Shown here: piece after piece, positions 40,359-48,418 of the stretch | Numbering within the stretch: position 1 is the first letter of the stretch | Layout of the letters: each line of letters opens with the position of its first letter | Made by a program: the position numbers and the translations under genes | Source of the DNA: an uncultured Eubacteriales bacterium | GTDB lineage: Bacteria; Bacillota; Clostridia; Oscillospirales; Acutalibacteraceae | Length of the DNA: 64,000 nucleotides | Assembly (NCBI GenBank): GCA_934643185.1 | Contig: CAKUBN010000004.1 | Coordinates: forward strand, 10,006 to 74,005 | Reading direction: 5' to 3' | The notes under the pieces: model-generated | What the model was told of the DNA's origin: nothing | Seen by the model: the letters and a program-made list of their open reading frames with translations, nothing else | Databases searched by the model: none

Positions 40359-40396
40359 TTAGACAAAATGCGCACCGGAAAGGCAACCGGTATATT

Positions 40397-42193
40397 GTGA
40401 AAAAGGAAAAACGCACGACCATTCTGCGGTTTTACTCCTTTACAAAGGGACTGCGCCACAATTTTGTGCTGGCGCTGCTCACCATGGCGATCTCGGTCTT
40501 CGCCGGGTACATGACACCGCAGATCATCCGCGTGACGGTAGACTCCGTCATCAACGACTCCCCGTTCAACCTCCCCTCGTTTTTGGCAACACAGATCGAA
40601 AACATGGGCGGGCGGGACTTCTTACGTCAAAATCTCATTCTATGCGCCTTGGCATCGCTTTTGTTCGCGGTGCTCGCGGGCATTTCCACGTACCTTTCGC
40701 GCATGAATATGGCAAAGGGCTGCGAGGGCACCGTGACGAAGATCCGCAACACGCTGTTTTCGCACATTCAGCGCCTGCCCTACGCATGGCACAACAAAAA
40801 CCAGACCGGCGACATCATCCAGAGATGCACGCAGGATGTCGACCTCATTCACAACTTTATCAACGACCAGATGATGGAGCTTGTGCGCGTGGTGTTCCTC
40901 ATCGTCGTCTCGCTCGCCTTGATGTTCGCCATGAACGTGAAGCTCGCGCTCATCGCCTTTATTTTTATCCCGATCGTCGTGGGGTATTCCCTCATTTTCT
41001 TCGTCATCGTAGGCGACCGCTTCCGCATTGCGGATGAAGCCGAGGGCAAGCTGACCGCCATGGTGCAGGAAAACCTGACCGGCGTGCGCGTGGTGCGCGC
41101 GTTCGGCCGCGAGCGCTTTGAAAAAGACAAATTCAATAAGCAGAACGACCTCTTCTCCGACCTCTGGGTGCGCCTCGGCCATGTGATGGGCGTCAACTGG
41201 GGCATCGGCGATCTGCTCTCCGGCATCCAGGTCTTGACCATCATCGCCGCCGGCATCCTCTTCGTTGTAAACGACGCCATCACAGAGGGCGAGTACCTCG
41301 CATTCGTCGCGTACAACTCCATGCTCGTGTGGCCTACGCGCAGCCTTGGCCGTCTTTTGAGCGAGCTCTCAAAGACCGGCATCAGCTCCAAGCGTATTTT
41401 TGAAATTCTCGACGCAGAGCCAGAAAAGGATGCGGAGGATCCCGTCACCCCGCCCATGGACCGCGACATTGAGTTTAAGCACGTCAATTTCTCCTACGGC
41501 ACCTCCGGCGAAGTGCTGCACGACATCAACCTCAAAATTCCCGCCGGCACTACGCTCGGCATTTTGGGCTCCACGGGCAGCGGCAAAAGCACGCTGACCT
41601 ACCTTTTAGACCGCCTTTACGAGCTGCCGGAGGGCTCCGGCACCATTGCCATCGGCGGCGTGGATATCCGTAAAATCGCGCTTTCGCACCTGCGCGGCAA
41701 CATCGGCATCGTTCTGCAGGAGCCGTTCCTGTTCTCAAAGAGCTTTAAGGACACCATTTCAGACGGTTCCGACCGCCACGATATTGAAAGCGTGCGTGAA
41801 TACGCCCGCCTCGCCGTCATCGACGACACCATCGACCGCTTCTCTGAGGGCTACGATACCCAGATCGGCGAGCGCGGCGTGACGATCTCCGGCGGCCAGA
41901 AGCAGCGCGTCGCCATCGCCCGCATGCTCATGCAGAATACGCCCATCAAAATTTTCGACGACTCTCTTTCCGCCGTCGATATGGAGACCGACGCGAAAAT
42001 TCGCGAATCCATCAACAAAAACGTGCGCGGCACAACGATCCTCATCGCCCACCGCATCACGACCATCATGAATGCCGACCAGATCATCGTCATGGACAAG
42101 GGCCGCATCGTGCAGCGCGGCACGCACGAGACGCTCTCGAAGGAAGACGGCATTTACAAACGCATTTACGACACACAGCGCTCGGCTACCTAA
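40397..42193 (+). CDS. ABC exporter half-transporter, subunit 1 (degenerate Walker B)
   Basis: A 598-residue half-transporter: six membrane helices (about 15-310) and a C-terminal ATPase domain. It has Walker A LGSTGSGKST, Q-loop IVLQEPFLFS, signature ISGGQKQR and H-loop LIAHRIT, but Walker B reads IKIFDDSLSAVD, with Asp where the catalytic Glu should be. That is the mark of the non-hydrolytic site in heterodimeric exporters such as TM287/288 or BmrCD. Its partner follows 24 nt downstream. The start is probably GTG at 40397; no strong SD is near it. It exports drugs or lipids in general; substrate unknown. Confidence 0.9.
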   Translation: MKKEKRTTILRFYSFTKGLRHNFVLALLTMAISVFAGYMTPQIIRVTVDSVINDSPFNLPSFLATQIENMGGRDFLRQNLILCALASLLFAVLAGISTYLSRMNMAKGCEGTVTKIRNTLFSHIQRLPYAWHNKNQTGDIIQRCTQDVDLIHNFINDQMMELVRVVFLIVVSLALMFAMNVKLALIAFIFIPIVVGYSLIFFVIVGDRFRIADEAEGKLTAMVQENLTGVRVVRAFGRERFEKDKFNKQNDLFSDLWVRLGHVMGVNWGIGDLLSGIQVLTIIAAGILFVVNDAITEGEYLAFVAYNSMLVWPTRSLGRLLSELSKTGISSKRIFEILDAEPEKDAEDPVTPPMDRDIEFKHVNFSYGTSGEVLHDINLKIPAGTTLGILGSTGSGKSTLTYLLDRLYELPEGSGTIAIGGVDIRKIALSHLRGNIGIVLQEPFLFSKSFKDTISDGSDRHDIESVREYARLAVIDDTIDRFSEGYDTQIGERGVTISGGQKQRVAIARMLMQNTPIKIFDDSLSAVDMETDAKIRESINKNVRGTTILIAHRITTIMNADQIIVMDKGRIVQRGTHETLSKEDGIYKRIYDTQRSAT

Positions 42194-42217
42194 GCCGCGC
42201 ATGGGGTATTTACCGAT

Positions 42218-44026
42218 ATGAAAACGAAAAACAAATCCTTACAAACGTGGGCAAAGCTGCTTCCATTCCTTGCCCCGTACAAATGGCAGATGATCCTCAT
42301 CATCGCGCTGATGATCCTCGGCGCCTGTTTTGACATGGTGCAGCCGCTTTTTTCCGGCTACGCCGTGGATAATTTCATCGAGCCGCGCACCACAGAGGGG
42401 CTTATCCCCTTTACGGTCGTCTACCTCTCCATGGTCGTTGTGCAGACCATCACCACCATTTTAATGGCCATCTACGCCCTGAAGGTGGAAATGTACCTTG
42501 GCCGCGACTTAAAGCGCAAGCTTTTCGACCATTTGCAGACGCTCGACTTTTCCTACTACAACACAACGCCCGTCGGCACCATTATGGCGCGCTTGATGAG
42601 CGACACCGGCAAGATCGGCACGGTTTTGGCGTGGAGCCTTGTGGATATTTTCTGGAGCTCCATGTATGTGCTCGGCTGCGTCGTCATCATGCTGTTCGTC
42701 AACTGGAAGCTCGCGCTCATCCTCATCGCGATCATCCCGGTCATCGCCGCCATCACGGTCGTGTTCCAAAAGAAAATTCTGGCCGTAAACCGCCGCGTGC
42801 GCGCCATCAATGCCGAGGTCACCCGTCACTATAACGAGGGTATCTCCGGCGCAAAGACCTCCAAAACGCTCGTCATCGAGCAGAAAAACGACGACGCATT
42901 CGAAAAGGTCGCCGAGGATATGCGCACCACCACCATTCGCTCCGTGCGCCTGAACGCCGTGTACATTCCGATCATCAGCTTTCTGACCGCCATCGGCGTC
43001 GCTATGGTCTTAAATCAGGGCGGCAACATGGTGCTGTTCGGCGACATCACCGTCGGCGAAATGACCGTGTTCATCAACTACGCTTTGATCATCGCCGACC
43101 CGGTGCAGCAGCTTGCGCGCACCATCTCGAACTTTATCTCCACACAGGTCAACATCGAGCGCGTTTCCGCCCTGTTGGAGCGCGAGCCGCTCATTAAAGA
43201 TACGCCCGCCGTCATCGAAAAATATGGCACCGCGTTCGACCCCAAAAGAGAAAACTGGGAGCCGATCGAGGGGCACATCACGTTTGACGACGTGACGTTC
43301 CGCTACCCGGACGGCGTGGAAAACGTCTTAGAGCACTTCTCGCTCGATATTCCCGCTGGCACCACAGTCGCCATCGTCGGTGAAACGGGCGCGGGCAAAA
43401 GCACGCTCGTCAACCTCGCCTGCCGCTTCTTCGAGCCCACCGAGGGCCGCATCCTCATCGACGGCAAGGATTACCGCGAGCGCTCCATGCTGTGGCTGCA
43501 CTCCAGCATCGGCTACGTGCTGCAAACGCCGCACCTCTTTTCCGGCAGCGTGCGCGATAACATCCGCTACGGCCGCTTAGACGCAACGGATGAAGAGATC
43601 GAAGCCGCCGCAAAGCTTGTCAGCGCACATGACGCCATCATGCACATGGAAAACGGCTACGACAGCGACGTCGGCGAGGGCGGCGACCAGCTTTCCACCG
43701 GCGAAAAGCAGCTCATCTCGTTTGCAAGAGCCGTTTTGGCAGACCCGCGCATTTTCGTCTTAGACGAAGCCACCGCGTCCATCGATACCAAAACCGAGGA
43801 GCTCATCCAGCACGCCATTTCCACGCTGCTTGAAAACCGCACCTCGTTCCTCATCGCGCACCGCCTCTCGACCATTCGCCATGCCGACCTCATTCTGGTC
43901 GTCCGCGCAGGCAAGATCATCGAGCAGGGCACGCACGAAGAACTCTTAAAGAAGCAAGGCTACTACGCCGACCTCTACAATAAGCAGTTCGAGCAGGAAA
44001 ATGTGAAAAACGTGTTTGGAGAATAG
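42218..44026 (+). CDS. ABC exporter half-transporter, subunit 2 (variant signature motif)
   Basis: A 602-residue partner of the preceding protein with the same layout. Walker A VGETGAGKST and Walker B IFVLDEATASID are complete, including the catalytic Glu, while its signature is LSTGEKQL rather than LSGGQ. In the NBD dimer this odd signature would face the Asp-bearing Walker B of subunit 1, so both changes fall in the same, degenerate ATP site, and the other site is fully consensus. This agrees with an obligate heterodimer. Repeat copy F, with a T run after hairpin 6, follows and may end transcription. Confidence 0.92.
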   Translation: MKTKNKSLQTWAKLLPFLAPYKWQMILIIALMILGACFDMVQPLFSGYAVDNFIEPRTTEGLIPFTVVYLSMVVVQTITTILMAIYALKVEMYLGRDLKRKLFDHLQTLDFSYYNTTPVGTIMARLMSDTGKIGTVLAWSLVDIFWSSMYVLGCVVIMLFVNWKLALILIAIIPVIAAITVVFQKKILAVNRRVRAINAEVTRHYNEGISGAKTSKTLVIEQKNDDAFEKVAEDMRTTTIRSVRLNAVYIPIISFLTAIGVAMVLNQGGNMVLFGDITVGEMTVFINYALIIADPVQQLARTISNFISTQVNIERVSALLEREPLIKDTPAVIEKYGTAFDPKRENWEPIEGHITFDDVTFRYPDGVENVLEHFSLDIPAGTTVAIVGETGAGKSTLVNLACRFFEPTEGRILIDGKDYRERSMLWLHSSIGYVLQTPHLFSGSVRDNIRYGRLDATDEEIEAAAKLVSAHDAIMHMENGYDSDVGEGGDQLSTGEKQLISFARAVLADPRIFVLDEATASIDTKTEELIQHAISTLLENRTSFLIAHRLSTIRHADLILVVRAGKIIEQGTHEELLKKQGYYADLYNKQFEQENVKNVFGE

Positions 44027-44040
44027 GCTGACGGCAACCG

Positions 44041-44300
44041 TGGTCAAAAGTCTTTGATTAAACTTTCTTCGAGAAAGTTTACAGGTTCTTAGGGCAGCGC
44101 CCTAAGTCGCCATTCGCAAATGGCGAAACCCTTTTGCTTAACAAAAAACTAGGAAGGTAGATTTGAACGTCCGGGGGACGTTCAAATCGTAGGGAACCCA
44201 GTTGCATGGGTTCCCTGAAAGGGCGGCACAAAGCCGCCCTTTTTATATAACTATGAGGTTGCGTTAGTGCTACGTATCTCTCCCATTCCCTCAATCAGAT
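44041..44300 (+). repeat. Mosaic palindromic element, copy F, with distal tail
   Basis: Order: AAAAGTCTTTGATTA, hairpin 1 AACTTTC-TTC-GAGAAAGTT, hairpin 2 TTAGGGC/GCCCTAA, hairpin 3 TCGCCATT-CGCA-AATGGCGA, linker CCTTTTGCTTAACAAAAAA, hairpin 4 ATTTGAACGTCC/GGACGTTCAAAT, hairpin 5 AGGGAACCCA/TGGGTTCCCT and hairpin 6 AAAGGGCGGC/GCCGCCCTTT then TT. The tail AGGTTGCGTTAGTGCTACGT, then TCTCTCCC, matches those at 484 and 58774. It fills the gap between the ABC pair and accA. Confidence 0.87.
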
Positions 44301-44364
44301 GGAAACAATATAAAAAAGGCGGGCGAAAACTTTTATCAACCGTTTTCGTCCGCCTCTGCTTATT

Positions 44365-45135
44365 TTAATACTTTCTAAACCGCTCATAACGCTCTTTTAA
44401 AAGCGTTTCGGTGTCTTCCTCACACAGTGCATCTGTCTGCACGGCGAGCATTTCCTTCACTCTGCTGAAAAGCTCCGCCTTCGTTTTGCCGGATTCGCTG
44501 ATGACGCGCTCCACAACGCCCAGTTTTTCCATGTCCTGCGCCGTCAGGTGCAGGCACTCTGCGGCTTCCTTCGCTTTCTTTACATCTTTCCAGAGAATGC
44601 TCGCGCAGCCCTCCGGGGAAACGACGGAATACACGGCGTTCTCCAAAATCCACACGCGGTCCGCAACCGCCAGCGCAAGTGCGCCGCCGCTGCCGCCTTC
44701 ACCGACCAAAATCGAGATGACCGGCGTTTTCAGCCCGATCATTTCCACAAGGTTTTCGGCAATGGCCTGTCCCTGCCCGCGCTCCTCTGCGCCGATGCCG
44801 CAGAACGCGCCGGAGGTATCCACAAAGCAAATGACCGGGCGATGGAATTTCTCTGCCTGCTTCATCAGGCGCAGCGCCTTTCGGTAGCCCTCCGGGTTCG
44901 GCGAACCGAAGTTGCGGTAGACCTTATCCTTTGTGTCTGCGCCCTTTTCGATGGCGATGACCGTCACCGCGCGGCCGCCGAGCGTCGCGATGCCGCCGAT
45001 GACCGCAGGGTCATCCGCAAAACGGCGGTCGCCGTGCAGCTCAATGAAATCCGGGAAAATATTCTGAATGAAGCTGAGGCCGCTCGGGCGTCCCTTGCCG
45101 CGAGCAAGCTGAACCTTTTCGTATGCCGTTGCCAT
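44365..45135 (-). CDS. accA: Acetyl-CoA carboxylase carboxyltransferase subunit alpha
   Basis: AccA with AccD transfers CO2 from carboxybiotin to acetyl-CoA, giving malonyl-CoA. The 256-residue product has the crotonase-like core with IELHGDRRFADDPAVIGG, KGADTKDKVYRNFGSPNPEGYRKALRL (in parts), DTSGAFCGIGAEERGQGQAIAENL and SPEGCASILWKD, all AccA hallmarks. It lacks the N-terminal helical extension of E. coli AccA, as in other Firmicutes. Its ATG overlaps the accD stop by one base. It is the last gene of the fab/acc operon. Confidence 0.95.
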   Translation of the reverse strand: MATAYEKVQLARGKGRPSGLSFIQNIFPDFIELHGDRRFADDPAVIGGIATLGGRAVTVIAIEKGADTKDKVYRNFGSPNPEGYRKALRLMKQAEKFHRPVICFVDTSGAFCGIGAEERGQGQAIAENLVEMIGLKTPVISILVGEGGSGGALALAVADRVWILENAVYSVVSPEGCASILWKDVKKAKEAAECLHLTAQDMEKLGVVERVISESGKTKAELFSRVKEMLAVQTDALCEEDTETLLKERYERFRKY

Positions 45136-46046
45136 TATGCTTCAGCCTCCTTTGTCTCACCTACATCCGCCTGCTGTACGCAGGCACCCTGTTTGCCCTC
45201 GTTGTGCAGACGCAGGAGCCGCGCGATCACTTCACGCTGCCGACTTCTCGGCGTGATGAGATCAATAAAGCCGTGCTCCAAAAGGAACTCTGCACGCTGG
45301 AAGCCCTCCGGCAGCTTTTTGCGGATGGTCTGTTCAATGACACGCGCACCGGCAAAACCGACCATTGCATCAGGCTCCGCCATGATGACGTCGCCGTCCA
45401 TGGCAAAGCTCGCCGTCACGCCGCCCGTTGTGGGGTCGGTCAGCACGGTGAGATAAAAGAGCCCTGCATCGCTGTGCAGGCGTACCGCGCCGCTCGTTTT
45501 CGCCATCTGCATCAAAGACAAAATGCCCTCCTGCATTCTGGCGCCGCCTGCCGCCGTAAAGCCGATAACAGACAGACGGTGCTCTGTGGCGTACTCAAAC
45601 AAACGCGTGATCTTCTCGCCGACAACCGTGCCCATGCTGCCCATCATAAAATGCGGGTCCATGCAGAACACGGCGCAGTCCTCGCCCATTACCTTTGCGG
45701 TGCCGCAGACAACGGCTTCCTTTTCTCGGGTCGCAAGGCGCGCGCTTTTCAGTTTATTTTCATAGTTCGGAAACTCCAGAATGTCATGACTCGTCATGTC
45801 GGCATCGAGCTCCGTAAACGTATCGTCGTCCGCCAAAAAGCTGATGCGCTGGCGTGCCGTCATGCGGAAATGGTGGCCGCAGCGGCAGACGTTCAGGTCG
45901 TCCCAAAGCTCGGAGACCGGGGTCTGCGTGCCGCACTTCGGGCATGTCATTGTGATCTCGTGCTGCTCCTCCTGCGGGTTTTTCAGTTGTTTTCCGCCCT
46001 TTTCCAGCTCATTCTGGGGCGAGCGGAACAGACCCATCAAATTCAT
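45135..46046 (-). CDS. accD: Acetyl-CoA carboxylase carboxyltransferase subunit beta
   Basis: A 303-residue subunit with the N-terminal zinc ribbon (CPKCGTQTP ... CRCGHHF, about residues 35-56) that binds RNA/DNA in E. coli AccD. The crotonase-fold core follows (FTAAGGARMQEGILSLMQMAKTS, VLTDPTTGGVTASFAMDGD, GFAGARVIEQTI). A good SD lies upstream of ATG 46046, 32 nt after the accC stop. A stop/start overlap (TAATG) couples it to accA, matching the need for equal amounts of the two subunits. Confidence 0.95.
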   Translation of the reverse strand: MNLMGLFRSPQNELEKGGKQLKNPQEEQHEITMTCPKCGTQTPVSELWDDLNVCRCGHHFRMTARQRISFLADDDTFTELDADMTSHDILEFPNYENKLKSARLATREKEAVVCGTAKVMGEDCAVFCMDPHFMMGSMGTVVGEKITRLFEYATEHRLSVIGFTAAGGARMQEGILSLMQMAKTSGAVRLHSDAGLFYLTVLTDPTTGGVTASFAMDGDVIMAEPDAMVGFAGARVIEQTIRKKLPEGFQRAEFLLEHGFIDLITPRSRQREVIARLLRLHNEGKQGACVQQADVGETKEAEA

Positions 46047-46078
46047 AACGGTCTACTCCCTTCGGTAAATGAACTTCC

Positions 46079-47392
46079 TCAGCCCTCACGGTTTTTGATG
46101 AAGTCCGTATAATAATCTCCGCTGTGGAAAACGGGGTCGCGGATAATATCGATCTGATCTTCAATGTTGTTCGGCAAACCGCCGATGACAAGCTCGCACA
46201 AGGCGGACTGCATCTTGCGTATCGCTTCTTCTCTTGTCGAAGAAAACACGATCATCTTGCCGAGCATGGAATCGTAAAACGGCGGCACCTCGTAGCCCTG
46301 ATATAAGAACGTATCAAAGCGCACCCACGGGCCGGACGGAATGTGCAGGAAATTCACTTTGCCCACGCCGCCCGCGTTGATGCGGCACTCGATCGCCGCG
46401 CCGCGCACTTTAATGTCTGCCTGCGTGCAGTCAAGCTCTACACCCGCTGCAATGCGGATCTGCCACTTTACAATGTCTTTGCCGGTGACGAGCTCCGAAA
46501 TAGGATGCTCTACCTGAAGGCGCGTGTTCATTTCCATAAAATAGAAATTCTTGTCGCGGTCCATCAAAAATTCCACCGTACCGGCGTTCACATAGCCCGC
46601 GGCTTTCGCCGCTTTCGTCGCCGCCTCAAACAGCTCGGCGCGCTTTTCCTTTGTCACACCGGGCGAAGGGGATTCTTCAATCAGCTTCTGGTTATTGCGC
46701 TGAATGGAGCATTCGCGCTCGCCAAGGCACACCACGTGTCCCTGCTCGTCACAGAGCAGCTGCACCTCTATGTGTTTTGCCGGATAAATGTATTTTTCCA
46801 TGTACATGCGACCGTCACCGAACGCCTGCTGCGCTTCGCTTGATGCCGTTTTAAACGCCTGTTCCAGCTCGTCCTCGGTCTTTACAAGTCGAATGCCCTT
46901 GCCGCCGCCGCCTGCCGATGCTTTTAACATGACGGGGTAGCCGATCTCCTTTGCCGCCTTTTTGGCTTCGTCGACATTTTCCAAAATGCCGCTGCCCGGA
47001 ATAATCGGCACGCCGGACGCTTTCATCAGTCTGCGTGCGGCGTCCTTATCGCCCATGCGGTCGATGAGTTCGCCGGACGGGCCCACAAACGCGATGCCGT
47101 ACTTTTTGCACAGCTTCGCAAACGAAGCATTTTCCGCCAAAAAGCCGTAGCCGGGGTGAATGGCCTGCGCTTTCGACGCAATGGCCGCGCTGATGATGCG
47201 CTCCTGATTCAAATAGCTGTCCTTCGCCGCCGCCTCGCCGATGCAGATGGCTTCATCGGCCAGCGCCACGTGGATAGACTCCGCGTCCGCCTTGGAATAC
47301 ACCGCCACGGTGCGGATGCCCATTTCCTTGCAGGCACGAATAATGCGCACCGCGATTTCGCCGCGGTTCGCGATAAGCAGTTTCGTAAACAT
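46079..47392 (-). CDS. accC: Acetyl-CoA carboxylase, biotin carboxylase subunit
   Basis: AccC uses ATP and bicarbonate to carboxylate the biotin on AccB. The 437-residue ATP-grasp enzyme starts MFTKLLIANRGEIAVRIIRA. It has KASAGGGGKGIRLV (the glycine-rich ATP loop), EKYIYPAKHIEVQLLCD, the ECSIQRNNQKLIEE loop (variant of RDCSxQRRxQKxxEE) and NFYFMEMNTRLQVEHP. The ATG at 47392 has AAAGGAA upstream. It follows fabZ by 22 nt. Confidence 0.95.
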   Translation of the reverse strand: MFTKLLIANRGEIAVRIIRACKEMGIRTVAVYSKADAESIHVALADEAICIGEAAAKDSYLNQERIISAAIASKAQAIHPGYGFLAENASFAKLCKKYGIAFVGPSGELIDRMGDKDAARRLMKASGVPIIPGSGILENVDEAKKAAKEIGYPVMLKASAGGGGKGIRLVKTEDELEQAFKTASSEAQQAFGDGRMYMEKYIYPAKHIEVQLLCDEQGHVVCLGERECSIQRNNQKLIEESPSPGVTKEKRAELFEAATKAAKAAGYVNAGTVEFLMDRDKNFYFMEMNTRLQVEHPISELVTGKDIVKWQIRIAAGVELDCTQADIKVRGAAIECRINAGGVGKVNFLHIPSGPWVRFDTFLYQGYEVPPFYDSMLGKMIVFSSTREEAIRKMQSALCELVIGGLPNNIEDQIDIIRDPVFHSGDYYTDFIKNREG

Positions 47393-47414
47393 AGCCTGTT
47401 CCTTTCCGCCGGGC

Positions 47415-47831
47415 TTACGCCTTGACGAGCGCAAACGAGAACTCTGCCGAAACGCAGACTTTGCCGTTTACGCGGCCCGTACCCTTTGCAAAATAGAACA
47501 TGCCGCGCTGGCGCACGAGCTCGCACTCGGTCTCCAGCGTATCACCGGGCTTCACCATGCCGCGGAACTTCACCTTATCGAGGCTCGTAAACACCGGGGT
47601 CATGCCCTCCGATGCACCGTCTGCGAGCAGCACGCAGGCGCTCTGCGCCAGCATTTCGCACTGAATCACGCCCGGCACGATGGGGTTACCCGGAAAATGG
47701 CCCTGCAAAAAGTATTCGTCACCGCGGATGTGGCACTTGCCGAACGCTTTGCCGTCAATGAGCTCCACTTCGTCTACGAGGAGCATCGGCTCGCGGTGCG
47801 GCAGGATCTTTTTGATCTCTTCCTTGTTCAT
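47415..47831 (-). CDS. fabZ: 3-hydroxyacyl-ACP dehydratase FabZ
   Basis: A 138-residue hot-dog-fold dehydratase with ILPHREPMLLVDEV at the N-terminus and the active-site helix HFPGNPIVPGVIQCEMLAQ (catalytic His and Glu). It removes water from 3-hydroxyacyl-ACP in fatty acid elongation. GGAAAGGAA precedes the ATG. It sits between accB and accC, the order usual in Clostridia and streptococci. No FabA or FabM is evident, so unsaturated fatty acid synthesis must depend on other genes. Confidence 0.95.
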   Translation of the reverse strand: MNKEEIKKILPHREPMLLVDEVELIDGKAFGKCHIRGDEYFLQGHFPGNPIVPGVIQCEMLAQSACVLLADGASEGMTPVFTSLDKVKFRGMVKPGDTLETECELVRQRGMFYFAKGTGRVNGKVCVSAEFSFALVKA

Positions 47832-47904
47832 CTAACGTATTCCTTTCCACGGAAAAATCCCGGGGACGCGCATTTTTTTGGCGGCGCTCCGGGAGCTTTT
47901 CATC

Positions 47905-48339
47905 TTAAATAATGCGGAACAACGGCTGGTCGTATTCGACGACCTGCCCGTTGCCGACGCAAATCTCGGCAATCTCGCCGTCCATTTCGCTGTTGATCTC
48001 GTTCATCAGCTTCATGGCCTCAATGATGCAGAGCGTGTCGCCCTTGTGCACCGTGTCGCCCACGGCGACGAACGGCTTGCTGTCCGGAGACGGCGCGGCG
48101 TAAAACACGCCTACGGCAGGGCTTTTTACATAAACGCCCTCTTTCTCCTTCACTTCCGCAATGGGCTCCGTCGTGTGCATCTGCTCCGGCACGGCGGGCT
48201 GCACGGCGTTCAGGATCGGCGCCGCCTGCACGACCTGCGCGGCGCGCTCGATGACGATATTTTCGCCGTTTATTTCCAGCTTCGTCAGCTCGTTCTGCTT
48301 GACGATCTCCGCCAAAGCCGCAATGTCTTTAATATTCAC
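47905..48339 (-). CDS. accB: Acetyl-CoA carboxylase biotin carboxyl carrier protein
   Basis: A 144-residue carrier. It has an N-terminal oligomerisation segment (MNIKDIAALAEIVKQNELTK), an Ala/Pro/Val-rich hinge (about 33-65) and a C-terminal lipoyl-like domain (70-144) with the biotinylation motif IIEAMKLMNEI (the Lys carries biotin). The start is GTG at 48339, with GGAGGGA 8 nt upstream. It shuttles carboxybiotin between AccC and AccAD. The biotin ligase is not in this window. Confidence 0.95.
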   Translation of the reverse strand: MNIKDIAALAEIVKQNELTKLEINGENIVIERAAQVVQAAPILNAVQPAVPEQMHTTEPIAEVKEKEGVYVKSPAVGVFYAAPSPDSKPFVAVGDTVHKGDTLCIIEAMKLMNEINSEMDGEIAEICVGNGQVVEYDQPLFRII

Positions 48340-48418
48340 AAACGTCCCTCCGTTGAATCAAGCGGTATTTATCCGGGTATTCCCGCAGACGCCCTGCGGT
48401 GTCGTACCCTATATTTTA

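Larger units (their letters stand above)
40083..40396 (+). promoter_or_regulatory. Structured leader RNA of the ABC exporter operon (candidate riboswitch or attenuator)
   Basis: Helices seen by hand: P1 GGGTTCGGAAA (40100-40110) with TTTCCGGGCTC (40121-40131), loop GCCGTGTCTG; P2 CCGTAAAAACC (40135-40145) with GGTTTTTGCGG (40186-40196), enclosing a TGTGTTC/GGGACACA hairpin. The P1 loop CGTGT (40113-40117) can pair with ACACG (40200-40204) to make a pseudoknot. A terminator follows at 40212, then a CTGTGCC/GGCACAG hairpin and a second terminator at 40300. GGGTTCGGAAAGCC can also pair with GGCTTCGACCC (40226-40236), which would break the first terminator. I do not recognise a known riboswitch class. 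Confidence 0.5.

Noticed and set aside
40098..40400. 100-codon open frame across the ABC leader, ending in a GTGA overlap with the ABC start
   Set aside because: It has no ribosome binding site, an Arg/Cys-rich composition with no recognisable domain, and it reads through two terminator hairpins. A leader peptide remains possible but this full frame is probably chance.
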